A stretch of DNA of 64,000 bases, from positions 792,001-856,000 of the forward strand of contig CAJHZI010000818.1 in NCBI GenBank assembly GCA_905160935.1. Direction: 5' to 3'. The stretch's first letter is position 1; each line of letters opens with the position of its first letter. A model generated the notes under the pieces. The model saw nothing but the letters and a program-made list of their open reading frames with translations. It did no database searches and was not told where the DNA came from. Of this stretch, positions 22,573-35,700 are shown one piece after another. The position numbers were made by a program, and so were the translations under genes. The stretch is from Enchytraeus crypticus (lineage: Eukaryota; Annelida; Clitellata; Enchytraeida; Enchytraeidae).

Positions 22573-22830
22573 CTCTCTCTCTCTCTCTTCTCAGTGCACT
22601 GCCAAGTGGCAGGTTCAAGGTACATATTCATACTCGAAGTCTGCTTTCTCGCTCCATATGAGCATTCCTTAGATCAACAAGTTAATCCCTTCACAAAGTC
22701 TATGCCTTATCCATACTCGAAGTCTGCTTTCTCGCTCCATATGAGCATTCCTTAGATCAACAAGTTAATCCCTTCACAAAGTCTATGCCTTATCCATACC
22801 TTATGTAGTCTATAAATAAAAGTTTATTAC
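22573..22830 (-). repeat. Composite SINE-like element (family 4), truncated
   Basis: (CT)n, CAGTGCACTGCCAAGTGGCA, GGTTCAAGGTACATATTCAT; contains the tandem duplication at 22620-22800. Confidence 0.83.
22620..22800 (-). repeat. Tandem duplication of about 83-86 bp
   Basis: The block from ATACTCGAAGTCTGCTTTCT to AAAGTCTATGCCTTATCC occurs twice in a row inside a copy of the CTGCCA-hairpin SINE family. Confidence 0.85.
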
Positions 22831-23094
22831 AATCTCCTATTCCTTAAAATAAATCTTGTCATTTAGAAGGATGATTTAAGTTTAATTATACTGTAGGTCT
22901 CTTTGTTGGATCAAATGCCACATACATGTAACTTTGGTCCACATGTATAAGAAACGACAATATTAACAGAGAAATTTTTGAAAATTTGGTTAAGTGCGAA
23001 GCGTAAATTTCAAAATGGGACAATTTCAGGAATCAAAAGCATTTGAAGAAGTTAATAAGAAAAATATATGGAAAATGTCTTTTAAGAAAAAACA

Positions 23095-23220
23095 TCTATA
23101 GCTGTGAAGATGTATGTGAAGAGGAAAGAGGATGGCAAAGTAGAGGCGTTATATACCGTGGACCTGCCATTAGGCAGTGCACTAAGAGAGAGTGAGAGAG
23201 AGAGAGAGAAACTTATGGAG
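23095..23220 (+). mobile_element. RTE-type LINE 3' fragment with (AG)n tail
   Basis: TATGTGAAGAGGAAAGAGGA through ACCTGCCATTAGGCAGTGCA and GAGAGTGAGAGAGAG. Confidence 0.82.
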
Positions 23221-24036
23221 ATCTTAAAAACAGAAGATGCGGTTATGTTCTTTTTCAATAGCCCATATTCAACGTTAAAATATTGCTTACCTAACAAGAT
23301 TAAATTTAAAAAATTATACAATTTAAAGTGTAACCCTTTTTTGTCACTTAAAGTATGTAAAATCCGGCACTGTTATATAATTATTTACAAAGTAAAATTC
23401 ATGTATCTGTAAAACAATACTACGTAATATTATGCCTAATTGTAACTCAATAAACCAGTATCATTGTTTAGGCTTCCTTAATTTGCAATCAATGACTAAC
23501 CACTCCCTATCGTTTAGAAAATATCTCTAACTTAATCTGAGATGTGATGCTAGTTTAAGATAACTGTACTGATATTGATTGAACTTCATTTATCATTCAC
23601 ATATTCTTAGCTGTATTTTAAATTTAATAACTTCTATATATATCTCGCTGAATCTCAGCAAGTAATTAAGTTTTCGTAAATCTTCAACAGTGATCTGGTA
23701 AATGGGACGACATATTTTGCATTATCAGCCTTGGTGGATGATATGTATTGGCTATTTTAGCTCTGTTTAATTTAATATTTGGGTGACTAGTAAATGCTTA
23801 TCGAACTATATTAAAATTGCAGTTTAGAATCTGAACGTGATTTTTCCTTTACTTTACGAGACATGGACCAAGCAGACACAGAGACGACACCAAGACGGTA
23901 TCTGGTCTACCTAGACACTCCTCTGCTCTGTAAGCACTTCATGTAGTAAATAACACATTCCGTTACCCATTCTAAACAAATTTCTCTTGCTAAGATTTTG
24001 ACACACTCTCTCCTTCATGCGGTCTCTTATGTATAA
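23221..24036. other. AT-rich intergenic sequence, nothing recognised
   Basis: Unique-looking sequence between a LINE end and a SINE; no exon-like frame flanked by splice signals. Confidence 0.5.
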
Positions 24037-24298
24037 CATCATCATTATCTTCCCTTGAATCCCAGTTTAACCTCGGTCGGGAAACGAATAGACTGTCTAA
24101 AACCATACAACATTCATCAGTCTATTCCCTATATGAGACTTTTCCATTCGTTTCAAATTTTGTAGCAAGTTCTGGAGCCTAGGCGCTCACCAACCGAATG
24201 CCCTTTCTGATAATGGTGTGGATCTTAGTGCTTTAGTCGCCTTCTACGACACGCGCAGCCTCCGGTTGGTCAACTATTAAAATAACCCGGACAAAAAA
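24037..24298 (-). repeat. Composite SINE-like element (family 3), (GAT)n tail
   Basis: Family marks, minus strand: head GTCCGGGTT...TTGACCAACC...GTGTCGTAGAAGGCGACTAA; middle AGAAAGGGCATTCGGTTGGT, GAGCGCCTAGGCTCCAGAAA; LINE-like end GACCCTGGTTAAACTGGGAT, TCAAGGGAAGATGATGATG. The CCC..GTT/AAC..GGG part can pair. Confidence 0.85.
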
Positions 24299-24779
24299 CG
24301 ATCTCTTACAACATGTCTGAAAAAGAAGGTTCTTCTGATAATGTAATGATACAAGGATGCTCAAGTTTATGAAAGTGACGTGAGTAGATGTAAGAGATGT
24401 CGATGATTTGGAAGAATGTTTAAAGTATAAACTGAAATGGTTGTTGGTTTCTTAAATTGATTCGCCCTTGTTACATTTTTAGTCCAAATTTTATATTCTA
24501 TTCCTTTCTTATTAAAATTTCCCACCTCAGCCCTGAAAGAGGCTAATTTGAAATTAAGCCAATCTATAGCCTCAATATGCAATTAGTTTAGTCTTTCGTT
24601 ATAGGAACCAAAATATTATTCGTAAATGTTGTACATTATTACATTCTCTAGACACTGATTACCACAATTATTAATTTACTATAGAATATATTAGGTGTTA
24701 GATATGAATATGAAAACAAATGAAATTGTCTCTAAGCCTGAACATTTATCATAAACGGGCACGTTTTTGTCGGCTTTGA

Positions 24780-25003
24780 GTCATCATCATCATCATCATC
24801 ATCATTATCATCATCATCATCTTCTTCTTCTTCTCTTGAATCCCAGTTTGTAGGGTCGGGCTACAAATAGACTGCCTCAAATCCTCTCTGTCCTACACCG
24901 CACCACCAACCAATCCCCTATTTGAGACTTCTCCATTCCTTTAACATTTTTGTAGCAATTTCTGGAGCCTAAGCGCTCATCAACCGAATGCCCTTTCTGT
25001 TGT
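24780..25003 (-). repeat. Composite SINE-like element (family 3), 5'-truncated
   Basis: Long (ATC)n/(TTC)n tail at 24780-24833, then the family 3 end and middle. Confidence 0.85.
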
Positions 25004-25299
25004 TTTAATCTAGTTTATGCTGAAAAATTAAATATGTTGCTATTCTGAGATATGAATTTAATCTGATGCACATTTTATTGTTAAATTATAGTATAAAACT
25101 CGCATATCAAATTGACCTGGATCATTTCTTAATGTACAAAAGATATGCACAATTATTAATGAAATTTTGCTTCGTAAAAATTTCTTCTTGATAAATGCTA
25201 CTAAGTTTTAGTACTTCATAAACTAAAAAATATGACAATTAAAATTATCATAATGAATCAAGATTCTTAAAACATTGCCAACTGTTTTTGTATATTAAA

Positions 25300-28200
25300 C
25301 TGAGAGAGAGAGAGAGAACTATGTTTATTTCAAAAATACACTCAGATATGCACACAAACTAGGCCGTCAAAGAGGTTTTAAAAAAACCTATCTAGTTGAT
25401 CACCCATCATGTATGCATAAAAGTACAAACTAAAAAATGAATATGCAAAACTAAAAATGAACAAAGCAAATCAACTCAAAGAATAGAAGCAAAGAAGAGA
25501 ACTCAACTCAATAGAACTCAACGAAAGAATAACTCAAAGAATAGAATGCACATACATGCAAATAAACATATGTACATAGACATAAACAGAAATACATATT
25601 CAAATAATCTCATATGCACCTAGTGCTAAGTAGAAATTTTCGTATACCCAAAAGTTAAACGTTTAAGCATGAAATTATAAGACATACCAACAAAGATATG
25701 GAAAAAACAAAATTACCTCTAACAAACACTACTCAAGCAATAAACTAAGATAATTTTTAAAGTTAGTAACAAACAATTTTAGTGAACGAGAGTTACGAAT
25801 GTCAATAGGAATTTTGTTCCATTCGAAGACACAGTCATAAATATAAGATTCAAAATAGGCAGGATAGTGCATTGGAATATATACAGTTTGTATTTGACAG
25901 CCTGGTATTATAGGGTTGAGATAACTGTAGAGTAGTGAATATGTCTCTGACAACCGTTGACATTAAACCATCATAATTCAGACACTTATAAACTAGTTTA
26001 CAAATAGATAGTTTATAGAGTAGTTGATTTGGTAAAGTTCTATAGTTTAAATATAGTTTATTCACATTATAATATTTATTTCGACCTTCCAATGTTCTTA
26101 AAACTCTATTGCATGAAACATAAAGTGGACGTAGGAGCCTAAGAGATGATTTGCCATAAATTTCAATACCATACTGAATTCTTGAATGAATAAGGGCAAA
26201 ATAAAGATCTCTGCGACAGATATAAGGGATATAGTCTCTTCGTCTGAAAAGCATGCCATTGAAACTATTAATTTTTGAGACTAAGAAATTGATGTGCTCT
26301 CTAAACGAAAGAGTGTCGTCAAGTAGAATGCCAAGAAATTTCACGACATGAATCCTATGAATTAAGCACATATTTAGTTTAATGGAAAGATCATTAGATT
26401 TAATAATATCATCATCGTCCTTCTTAGGAAGAAATAACATAAATGCCGATTTAGAACAATTTACCGTTAGGCGATTGCACTTGAACCAAAGGCTTATTTG
26501 GCAGCAGGCCAGATTGGCAGATTGAAACAGAACCGTTAGATTTTTACCAGATACAAATAATTTGGAATCATCAGCAAACAAAATCAAAGACGCATTATAA
26601 CAAGCATATTGAATATCATTTACATATATTAGAAGTAAAAGAGGACCTAAAATTGAGCCTTGAGGTACGCCAATTGAGAGATGTTCAATACTAGAGGTGG
26701 TATCGCCAATAACAGTGAATTGATGTCTATCTGATAGATATGACTTAAATAGGTCATATGCTCTACCTCTAATTCCGCAGTTATTTAAATTATAGAGTAA
26801 AATATTGTGGTCAACTGTATCGAAGGCCTTACTGAGGTCCAAAAAGATACCGAGAACACGATTATTTTTAGCATTTTCTGTTTTGAGCATATTAATTCCA
26901 CTAAATAACGCATCAATAGTCGAGTGCACCTTCCTAAATCCAAATTGATATTCATATAGAATATCAAGGTATTTAAAAAATCAATGATACGTTTGTAAAT
27001 TATTTTTTCAAAAATTTTACTCATATTATTAAGTAAGGATATAGGTCGATAATTAACAATATCATCCGTATTGCCTTTTTTATGAATAGGAATCACTTTC
27101 GCAATTTTAAAAGTAGTAGGAAAGTAACCTTGTTCCAGCGACTTGTTTACGATGAAAGAGATAGGATTGGAGATATAATAGGCAGACAATTTGAGAGGTT
27201 TGGTGGATATTGAATCATGACCAGTAGATGAGTTATTATTAAGACATTGAATCACACTGAAGATTTCATTAGCTGAGGTAGGGGTAAGGAAAATAGAATG
27301 GGGATATTTTCACGGAGATATATTTTAAAGTCAGTATCGCTTTTAGGAATTGCAGAAGCTAAATTATTACCAATATTGACAAAGTAGCTATTAAACTCAT
27401 TTGCGATTCCATGCTTGTTAGTAATAGTACGATTATTTATGTGAATGCGCTCTACAATGGAACTTTTTGTTTTATTATTATGGCTAGTAATATTATTTAA
27501 TGATTTCCAAATATTTCTAGTTGAATTATAATTTTTGTTCAGTTTATTTTTAAAATAAATTTTCCGATATTTCTCAATTTCTTTTTCCAACAGTTTGCGA
27601 TACGCTTTATATTTTAATTCAATATCTTTGCTTTTAGTTACAGTAAAGTTATAGTATAATTTTTTTTGTTATTTTAATTTTTTTTAAAATTTCACTAGTT
27701 AACCATGGTTTATCTTTAAAGCTCTTTCGCGAACATTGAACTAGTGGAAAGGCTTGTTTAGCTGCACTGACTATTTTTTAAGTCACAAAAGCAATTGAGT
27801 CATCGATATTAAAAGAACTGTGAATACAGGCTCAGTCTATGAGCGAGATCTGAGAATTAAAATTGGCAATATTGTTATTAGAGAATATGCGTACCTTCGG
27901 TCGATCGGAATAGATAACTCTTTTTTATTAGAAACTAGAAGGATTATATTAGCAAAATGATCACTTATATCGCAAGAAACGGTTATAATGACTTCACGCT
28001 ATGCAAATTAATATTAGAACATTCAGATCCAAAGTTGCAGAAAATATGATAAAAAATACTACAAGAGTTATTAGCATAATGCGTAGGTAGAGATAATGCA
28101 TGATAGAGAAAGGAGTAAAGTTCAAGTTACATAATTCATTTACATATTTTTCAATAGAACTATTTGAGTTAATTTAAGGAGATCAATGTTCATATCACCA

Positions 28201-29090
28201 CATATAGCACTGCGCTTAGTAGGCTTATACCTACTAAGTAAATTTGAGAATGCATCAATAAATTCAGAAATTGGTTTACTTGGATGTCTGTACAACAGAT
28301 AAATACGAGGTTTAATGTTATAATTAATAAAGTAAATTACAATATATTCAGCTGCATCATTGAAGAAATTGACATCTGTAGAAGTGGCAATAAGTTTGAA
28401 GGCTGTAGAGTTATGAATAAGTAGACCGACACCACCTGCCCTTTGAGAAGCAGGAGGGCAGGAGATAAATTTATAATCAGGGAAGACATTATCGAAATAA
28501 TTTAGATTAGTAGACCAGATTTCAGACAATAAAATGATATCAAAGTTATGATCGTATAAACTTAAAAAATTTAATAATTTTGAATAGTCTGCATTAATGC
28601 TTCTGATGTTAACGTGAACAATAGATAAATTACATTGAGAATGTAATTTATTTATTACAGAATTGGATTATTCCGGAGTGTATAATCCAATGCAAGAGTT
28701 ATTTACTAGATCATTGTCAATTTTACCGTCCAAAGTTATATGATTACTCATGATGACTTAGACGATGGCGTAGTTAACACTCACTCACGAATAATGCAGT
28801 CGATGGGCCATGGGTCGGCATCGAAAAGGATATTTTCATAACATGCGTCACAAGTAATCATAAAAGCAGCGGAGTTAAACTCCCGACCATTTTTGTTAAC
28901 ACCAGATAATTTTTTACAGGAGTTTACAATAGCCCCTGCCGAAGTGAGATATTCCGTGACCATTTCTACAGTAGTTTCCTTGGCTAAGCGACCAACGAAA
29001 ATGGTTGATTTTTTTGGCACCACTTTAAGAGTTGAGATCGACGATTTTTTACCTGAAATGACGCGTCTGACCCTTTGATTTGATATTGCT
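25300..29090 (-). mobile_element. Jockey/CR1-like LINE, nearly full length, frameshifted
   Basis: Minus-strand order: an ORF1 C-terminal remnant with RNA-binding-like FVGRL...YL..AGAIV (28781-29023); an apurinic-type endonuclease remnant with GDMNIDLL (28140-28760); a linker (27252-27590); reverse transcriptase in two overlapping frames (26785-27255 and 25850-26929) with LDLSKAFDTVDHN, GVPQGSILGPLL and LFADDSKL; and the C-terminal EWNKIPIDIRNS segment (25729-25953). The 3' untranslated part ends near a (CT)n run at 25304-25316. Frameshifts and stops make it inactive. The catalytic aspartates of the reverse transcriptase are still readable. Lies between the SLC5 and Fuseless-like genes, opposite to none of their exons. 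Confidence 0.88.
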
Positions 29091-29338
29091 GAATACTGGT
29101 TAGTTTTAACAGCAGGGTTTATTTAAACTAACTATCAAAATTGAAATACTTACTTTATCAAGCGTATTAGTTTTCTGGTATATTATTTTCAACAGGTTCA
29201 GATTGGATTCAAACGTAAGTTCAGTAAGGGAACAAGATCTGTATCCTCATCGAGGGATGATAAATATGACTGGTGTCCTTGACTCTGAATTAGTTACTGA
29301 AGTCAGCTTTTACGTGTAGTACGTCTCTGAATATCACC

Positions 29339-29382
<44 letters not shown>

Positions 29383-29397
29383 TAATAATAATAATAA

Positions 29398-29695
29398 TTA
29401 AATGCCCTGGGCTGTAAAGGGCCCTGGGCTAAAAAATAAGATAAAAGAGACTTTATTTAATTAAAAGTTTTTTTTAAAAAGCGATTAAAATAATTCCTCT
29501 GCACTCTGGGAAGCCGCTTTAGCCAAAGTGCCACTGAAGCAGACTGCATTGAATCGCTGGAGAGCAATAGACAGTCGCTGCCACAGAAAAATATTTTCGC
29601 GCTTATCACCAGTAATGGCGCTGGTCCTCCTGCCTATTTCGTCAATAAAGTCTGATGCGAGAGAGTTGATGGGCCCCAGGGTCTCAAAGGCAAAG
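29398..29695 (-). mobile_element. Solo 3' end of LINE family A
   Basis: Reads [20 protein letters not shown] and RTSAITGDKRENIFLWQRLS, then RFNAVCFSGTLAKAASQSAE. Flanked by (AAT)n at 29341-29398. Confidence 0.87.
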
Positions 29696-29724
29696 AAAAA
29701 AAAATAAAAAAATAAAAAAATAAA

Positions 29725-29860
29725 AAAATAATAATAATAATAAAGGTTTAACGTCCGTTTCCTCATCAAGGAATGATGTCAGGGACGTCCCAGCAGCACA
29801 CTACAGATCAATTCACCCAGACCAATCTGCAAAAGAAATGTGCAATATATGAACCCGAGA
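29725..29860 (-). mobile_element. CR1/L2-like solo 3' end, (AAT)n tail
   Basis: AAAGGTTTAACGTCCGTTTC, GATGTCAGGGACGTCC, then CCAATCTGCAAAAGAAATGT. Inserted beside the LINE family A copy. Confidence 0.82.
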
Positions 29861-30234
29861 GCGAAAATTGTTAAGAAAGCTGATTGATTTTGTAGTTTTA
29901 ATTAAACACTAGTTCCTCAAATTTAGCCTGAATAAATCAATCTTAACTGGAGTCGCATTAGACCATTTCTGGAGCCTAGGCGCTTACCAACCGAATGCCA
30001 TTGCTGGCTTTAATTTGTATCTTAGTGCTTTACCGCCTTTAATTATAAGACTCCATACTTTCAATATGAGAATAGAACATAAAGATTGTTGATATAAGTG
30101 CGACTAGTGTTAATAAGTAATTTCCAAATGACGGTCGACAGTAATTGACCAGTGGGAAAGAATCATTTTTACAGAGTTACTCGTTTGTAAATATCAATAT
30201 ACTATAAATAATATATCTAACAGAATACAATATG

Positions 30235-30440
30235 GAAGGTACTGAGGAAGGCAACGGGAAACCACCTCAGAAGCCATATTTTTCCCAAGCTATAGGCTAC
30301 ATAATGTATGGATAAGGCAGAGATTTTGTGAAGGGATTAACTTGTGGATCTAAGGAGTGCTCTTATGGAGCGAAAAAACAGACTTTGAGTATGAATATGC
30401 ACCTTGAACCTGCCACTTGGCAGTGCACTAAAGAGAAGAA
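30235..30440 (+). repeat. Composite SINE-like element (family 4)
   Basis: GAAGGCAACGGGAAACCACC to CCTGCCACTTGGCAGTGCAC. Confidence 0.84.
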
Positions 30441-30851
30441 GAATACAATATAGTAATAGTATAGTAATTTATAGGTATATTAGTATACTTACAAATATCA
30501 GTACATTATATCATCGAGTGGATAAATATGTTTATGATAGACCAACATGCTGACTAATTAATAAATTCAGGATATAACTTCAAAACATGTTGTCAACTGT
30601 ACGTTTTTCTGCAAGTACTTAATATCTTCTCTTTCTCACTATAAAATCTGTAAATTTACCGATTCATGAAACAAGCAAAAAGTAATAAAATCACCTTTGG
30701 ACTTACAAGCAAATCAATTTTAACCTTTCTAATTAACAATCAATTATATATACAATCAATCGATAAACAGAGTAACAAGATGATATATTTACAGGAGTCC
30801 TATACTTTTACACAAATTCAGCTAAAATTTAAGATAAAACAACAACTGTCT

Positions 30852-31130
30852 CGGTTTTCGCTCAGTGCACTGCCCACTGGCAGGTCCATAGTCTATAACT
30901 TCTCTACTCTTCTCAGTCTTCCGTTTTCTCTTCATGTCGACATACGAGTAGATCTTCATGTCATCTAACAATTGATGATATAAAGACAAATACGACAACA
31001 TTATTGTTGTCATTCCATTATTCTTTGGGGGAATCTGCTTTTGAAGAGGTGGGACCCTGTGCCTTCCTCAGCTTTGACTAACATTTACTGGGCAGGGGCG
31101 TCATTCCCTGAGCAAACTATCCTGTTTACT
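30852..31130 (-). mobile_element. RTE-type LINE-related 3' fragment
   Basis: Minus-oriented copy starting at AGTGCACTGCCCACTGGCAG and extending to the GGGCAGGGGCGTCATTCCCT block, the same layout as 885-1160. Confidence 0.82.
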
Positions 31131-31239
31131 CATAACTGACTAGGCTAAATCAATAATTGGCTAAGAATCTCAACTAGATTTAGTTCTATGACTAATGGTA
31201 TTGCACACTTTGTAGAAGTAGATGCGAATATGTTGCTCG

Positions 31240-31590
31240 GATAACAATAGCAGCAACAGAAAACAACCACAACATGACAACAATAGGAGCAACAGAAAAC
31301 AACCACAACATGACAACAATAGGAGCAACAGAAAACAACCACAACATGACAACAGTAGGAGCAACAGAAAACAACCACAACATGACAACAATAGAAGCAA
31401 CAGAAAATAACCACAACATGACAACAATAGAAGCAATAGAACACAACCACAACATGACAACAGTAGGAACAACAGAAAACAACCACAATATGACAACAAT
31501 AAGAGCAACAGAAAACAACCACAACATGACAACAATAGCAGCAACAGAAAACAACCACAACATAACAACAATAGGAGCAACAGAAGACAT
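31240..31590 (+). repeat. 36-bp minisatellite, about 10 copies
   Basis: Unit AGGAGCAACAGAAAACAACC followed by ACAACATGACAACAAT. No stop arises in several frames because the unit is a multiple of three; no coding evidence otherwise. Lies just 3' of the Fuseless-like gene. Confidence 0.93.
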
Positions 31591-31677
31591 GATAAGGCGC
31601 AATAACGTTTTGTGTGTCAACATACATGACATTGCCATATGTCGTGCATGTTTACACACAAATCGTTGGTTCTCTTT

Positions 31678-31790
31678 ATCATATTGTGGTTGTTTTCTGT
31701 TGCTCCCATTGATGTCATGTTGTGGTTGTTTTCTGTTGCTCCTATTTCTTTTGATGTCATGTTGTGGTTATTTTCTGTTCATCCTAATGA
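31678..31790 (-). repeat. Inverted copies of the 31.2-kb 36-bp unit
   Basis: About three units in reverse orientation (TGTGGTTGTTTTCTGTTGCT), 90 bp from the main array, so the two could fold together. Confidence 0.88.
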
Positions 31791-32181
31791 CTACTAACTG
31801 AGAGTTGACTGATTATTGGCTACAGAGTTTTGTGGTAGTTTTTATTTTTCGCTATTTCCTTCATGATTATTAGTAATCTCTTGACAGCACAGATTGCAGC
31901 TGCGTGGATTTAAGATTAATCGTCCAAAGTCATATTCAGTTTATTGTGTTCGATATTGTCATCACCAGGTCCTTCAAATTGTTTTCTAAAACAAGTATTA
32001 ATAGAGTCCGACTCTCTTTAACCTTGTTTATAACGCTAACGTTTTATCAATTCGAAAAACCCCGCCCTAACCAAGCCTTGCAACTTTATGATTTCTTATT
32101 TCATTCTATCTCAAATTCAATTTTACATATTATCTTATTGATTAACTTATCTTCCTAAAACATGACTATTTCTTATTTCTT

Positions 32182-32772
32182 TCATATAGATTCTGTATCT
32201 GTGTTGCATTTCACTTCCGAGACCCTCTTTTCCAATTCCGCTGCCTTAGTATTAAGAAAGTACCTCAGGTAACTGTTGGGCAGCATGCAGCCTTCATCAT
32301 CAGTGCCCGACCCGTCCAGATCACAGCCTTTCATGCCCACGCTCTGTCCACACAGCAACAACATCAGAACACCAATTCCCAGACTGTGTGTGATCAACAG
32401 AGAAAGGTTCTCTCGAGACTCTATGATCAGGTACTTCTCAGAGAGCATCCACACTCCTCTCCAGCTGGCAACGTTAACAGCATTCGAAATAGTTGAGAGA
32501 AACTGTTCGAGAATGATCCTACAGAATGTGGAAAGTTTACTGGAAGAATTATATCGTCTGTAGAGATGATTGAGGGGGTACTGGAGGACGACAGAGATGA
32601 AATGAAAGAGAAATGAAAGCAGTAGGGTGATGACCGCCGAGAGGTCATCGTCGTCCGGGTAGATGTAGAGGTCCATGAGGGCCCATGTGCCCCTCCAGTA
32701 CACGACGACCAGGTTGTGAACCACAAACACCGTGAAGAATACATCTGCCAAGTGTGACCATGTCAGTCCGGG
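32182..32772 (-). CDS. fusl: Fuseless-like exon 4 (last)
   Basis: Residues 338-533: four hydrophobic segments, the third and fourth W-x-G-x-W motifs (YWRGTWALMDLY, SWRGVWMLSEKY), last helix LLITHSLGIGVLMLLLCGQS and a polar C-terminus. Acceptor CTTCAG; stop at 32184-32182. Confidence 0.88.
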   Translation of the reverse strand, partial: PGLTWSHLADVFFTVFVVHNLVVVYWRGTWALMDLYIYPDDDDLSAVITLLLSFLFHFISVVLQYPLNHLYRRYNSSSKLSTFCRIILEQFLSTISNAVNVASWRGVWMLSEKYLIIESRENLSLLITHSLGIGVLMLLLCGQSVGMKGCDLDGSGTDDEGCMLPNSYLRYFLNTKAAELEKRVSEVKCNTDTESI

Positions 32773-35700
32773 CTGAAGATTAGTAGAAAACAATTAATTA
32801 AATAAAACTTGAAGTTTATATTTCATGTGTCATAATTTGCAATTACTTATGTTTATTGTGTATTAATCTGAAAGCTAAGAGAAAACCTTTAATTAACAAC
32901 TTTATGCCAATATTTCACGTGTAATAGTTCGCAGTTACTCATGTATTATATTATTGTGTATTAAGTTAGTTATCTAGATAGTCAGTGTTAGGCAATTCAG
33001 TTTCGCCATCTTTACTAGTACTCTTCTAACCCTAACTTTATCCCTTACGAAGTTAATGATTAATGATAATCTGAATGAATATAGATCACGCACTAATAAT
33101 TGTGCGGTTCGGCAAGTAAAGTATTTTACTTTATGTAACACTGTAGCGATTGTGACTAGGCAGGGAATTGCTGTCGAGATTATAAAGACAAATCCGTTGA
33201 GCAGGAGAGTAATTTGAAACTTAAAAATGTTAGCCTTAGACTACGAACGGAAAGAGAATATTTTGTAAGAGTATTGAACAAGACGAAATGAGTATAAAAA
33301 CGTACAATATTACTGTACTTTAACTTAAGTGTTTGATCAGTATTGTTGGTAGTATTGGCAATGCGAACTCCATACTTCTCTATAGAACCCTATAGATGAC
33401 TCTATTGATAAAATAAGCTATGAAGTTTGGACTTATTTTGAAGGTATATTGACCTAATTAGATTATTAAAAGTCGATCCTAAGATAAACGGCGCTTTTAG
33501 TTTAAATTTCTCTACTTAAAGACTCTGTAATTATTCATCCGTAGTTTCTGTTATTCTGTTCATTCATTATTTGTTCATTTCTTGTTCTGTTCATACTGCC
33601 AAGTATTTTAGTGAATAAAGATCATAAATATAATAATTATATAATAAATGTAAATTAACATGAGTGTAACCTTAGTTCTAAAACGCGTCGTGTGCTGAAA
33701 GAAATCCGGATCAATGTCCACGGATACGAAGGTGGGCGGAGACTGCGCAGTAGCAAAACATCTCATTGCACACAGTCCGGCCTGGCCTGCGGAAATCAAT
33801 CAATCAATCAATCAATAAACAAGTATATGTATAAATCGCCATTCTGTGCTAAATGCCACAGTAATGCTGATTTGGTAATAAAGTTCAACTAGCCTGGTGT
33901 GTACTGCTACAATCTAACAAAATATAAGCTCATCAATTAATTAGCTAATCGATAAATTATAAAGAAAATCGATTAAAAATCAACATATAATTCGATTAGC
34001 TGAAAATGGAAGAATAATCAGTGTCAAATAAACTTTGGAGCAGCGCTTGAACGTTAATCAATTTATTAGCAAATATTTGTATCCGTCTTTCAATCTATAA
34101 ATCAAATGACAAATTTAAAAAAACACACAGGCTGACCAGCAATCAGACAGCAAGCACAACTACAGAATATTCATTACTAATCCAATCGCAAGTCATTTAC
34201 TATTACAATTACATTTCTGCTATTGTAATTGCAGAAGTAAATAAATAAATATTTAAAAGCTCGATTGAAAATAAACACAACTATCAACTGTAAAACATCT
34301 TCCATGTGAATCAACACTTGCCGACTTAAAGGGATCCTAATTTCTATCCCAATTTACTAATGTAGTAAGTGAGATATATATTTATTTGTTTACATATCAC
34401 ACAGCACATATTATTTCGAAAATACATAAAGTTACTTAAGTAAACGCAAAGACAGGCACTCTACTACATGCAAAATCAGGTCATCAACGAGGGAGCATAA
34501 CACCCTATCTAGTAAAGAGAAATAACGTAATGATTCACGTACAACACAGAGCAAAACAACAACGTTATCTAATTTAAGAAATTATTTGAATTCGTATGAT
34601 TTCAATTAAAATCAAGCTCAGACTTTGCTTTAGTAAAATTTTTTTTGTAAAAATGGTTACACCAAACACAAACCGCATGAGCTAGATAGTTTTCCTTGCT
34701 TAGTTTATGTTTTTAAAATTTTCTCTACCTCCTCATCTTCACCATGATTATTCGTGATCGTTGCCTTTGTTAGCCCATAGGTTTTAACCGGCGGGGATTT
34801 AAGAATAACCTTCTAACACAACACATAGCCAATCAAAGTATTCATACAAACCTACCACAAGAAACACCAGACTGTTTACTATCAAAACTACTTGTTCATG
34901 TATATACTAAGATTCAAACCATCTCTATCTCTCTCTCTCTTTTCTCATTTTCTCTAACGTTTTGCTAAGTGGCAGATCCACAGCAATGCTAAACCCTACC
35001 CAAAACATTTATGTGGGTTAACGTCAAAGTCGGAGGCCCAAGGGCTTCCCTTCAAGACATCTGGTGTACTGGGGAACCGCTACACCCTGAAAGTTGAAAG
35101 TTCGATATTTTACTCTCTGATCAGCTCTATCGAGAATTGGGCTCTGTACCACAGAAAAAGCCATTTAAAACTTCGTGCTGTTATGTAGGGCGCTCGCACA
35201 GTGAGCCAATGAAACATTTATAAAGATTATGCCTTATAATTATCTTATAAAGCCTTTAGCTTGGAAAACAATATAGGCTCTGAGGTTGTTTCCGTTTGCC
35301 CACTCAACCTTTGCTTTGTCACCACCTCTTACGACACGTGAAATTAGTTGGTATATCCTTGAGTGACCCGGACACAATAAAGGAATTCATTACTCATTTG
35401 CACTCATTTCATTTTCATTTTTTACTCATTTTCGTTGGTAGAACGAAAATGAGTAAATTACTTAGCAGAAGTAATTATTAATCAAACCTAGGATGAACGT
35501 TGTCCAGGCGCTGATGATGCCTACGCCCGTGTAGTGGTCGATGAGGAGCCACAGGCCGTGCCAGTGGGAGACGTTAGAGAAGCCGAGGAGATAGGTGTAG
35601 ATCTGATAGCCAGGAGTGCAGTGAAGCTTCTGACTGGGCTTCAAGTGCTGGGCCAGAAACGTTTGTGAGAGAGAAAGAGAAAAGATGCCACCAAGTCCTA

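Noticed and set aside
31145..31801. Long open frames on both strands
   Set aside because: A 36-bp repeat without stops gives open frames in several phases at once; no conserved domain.
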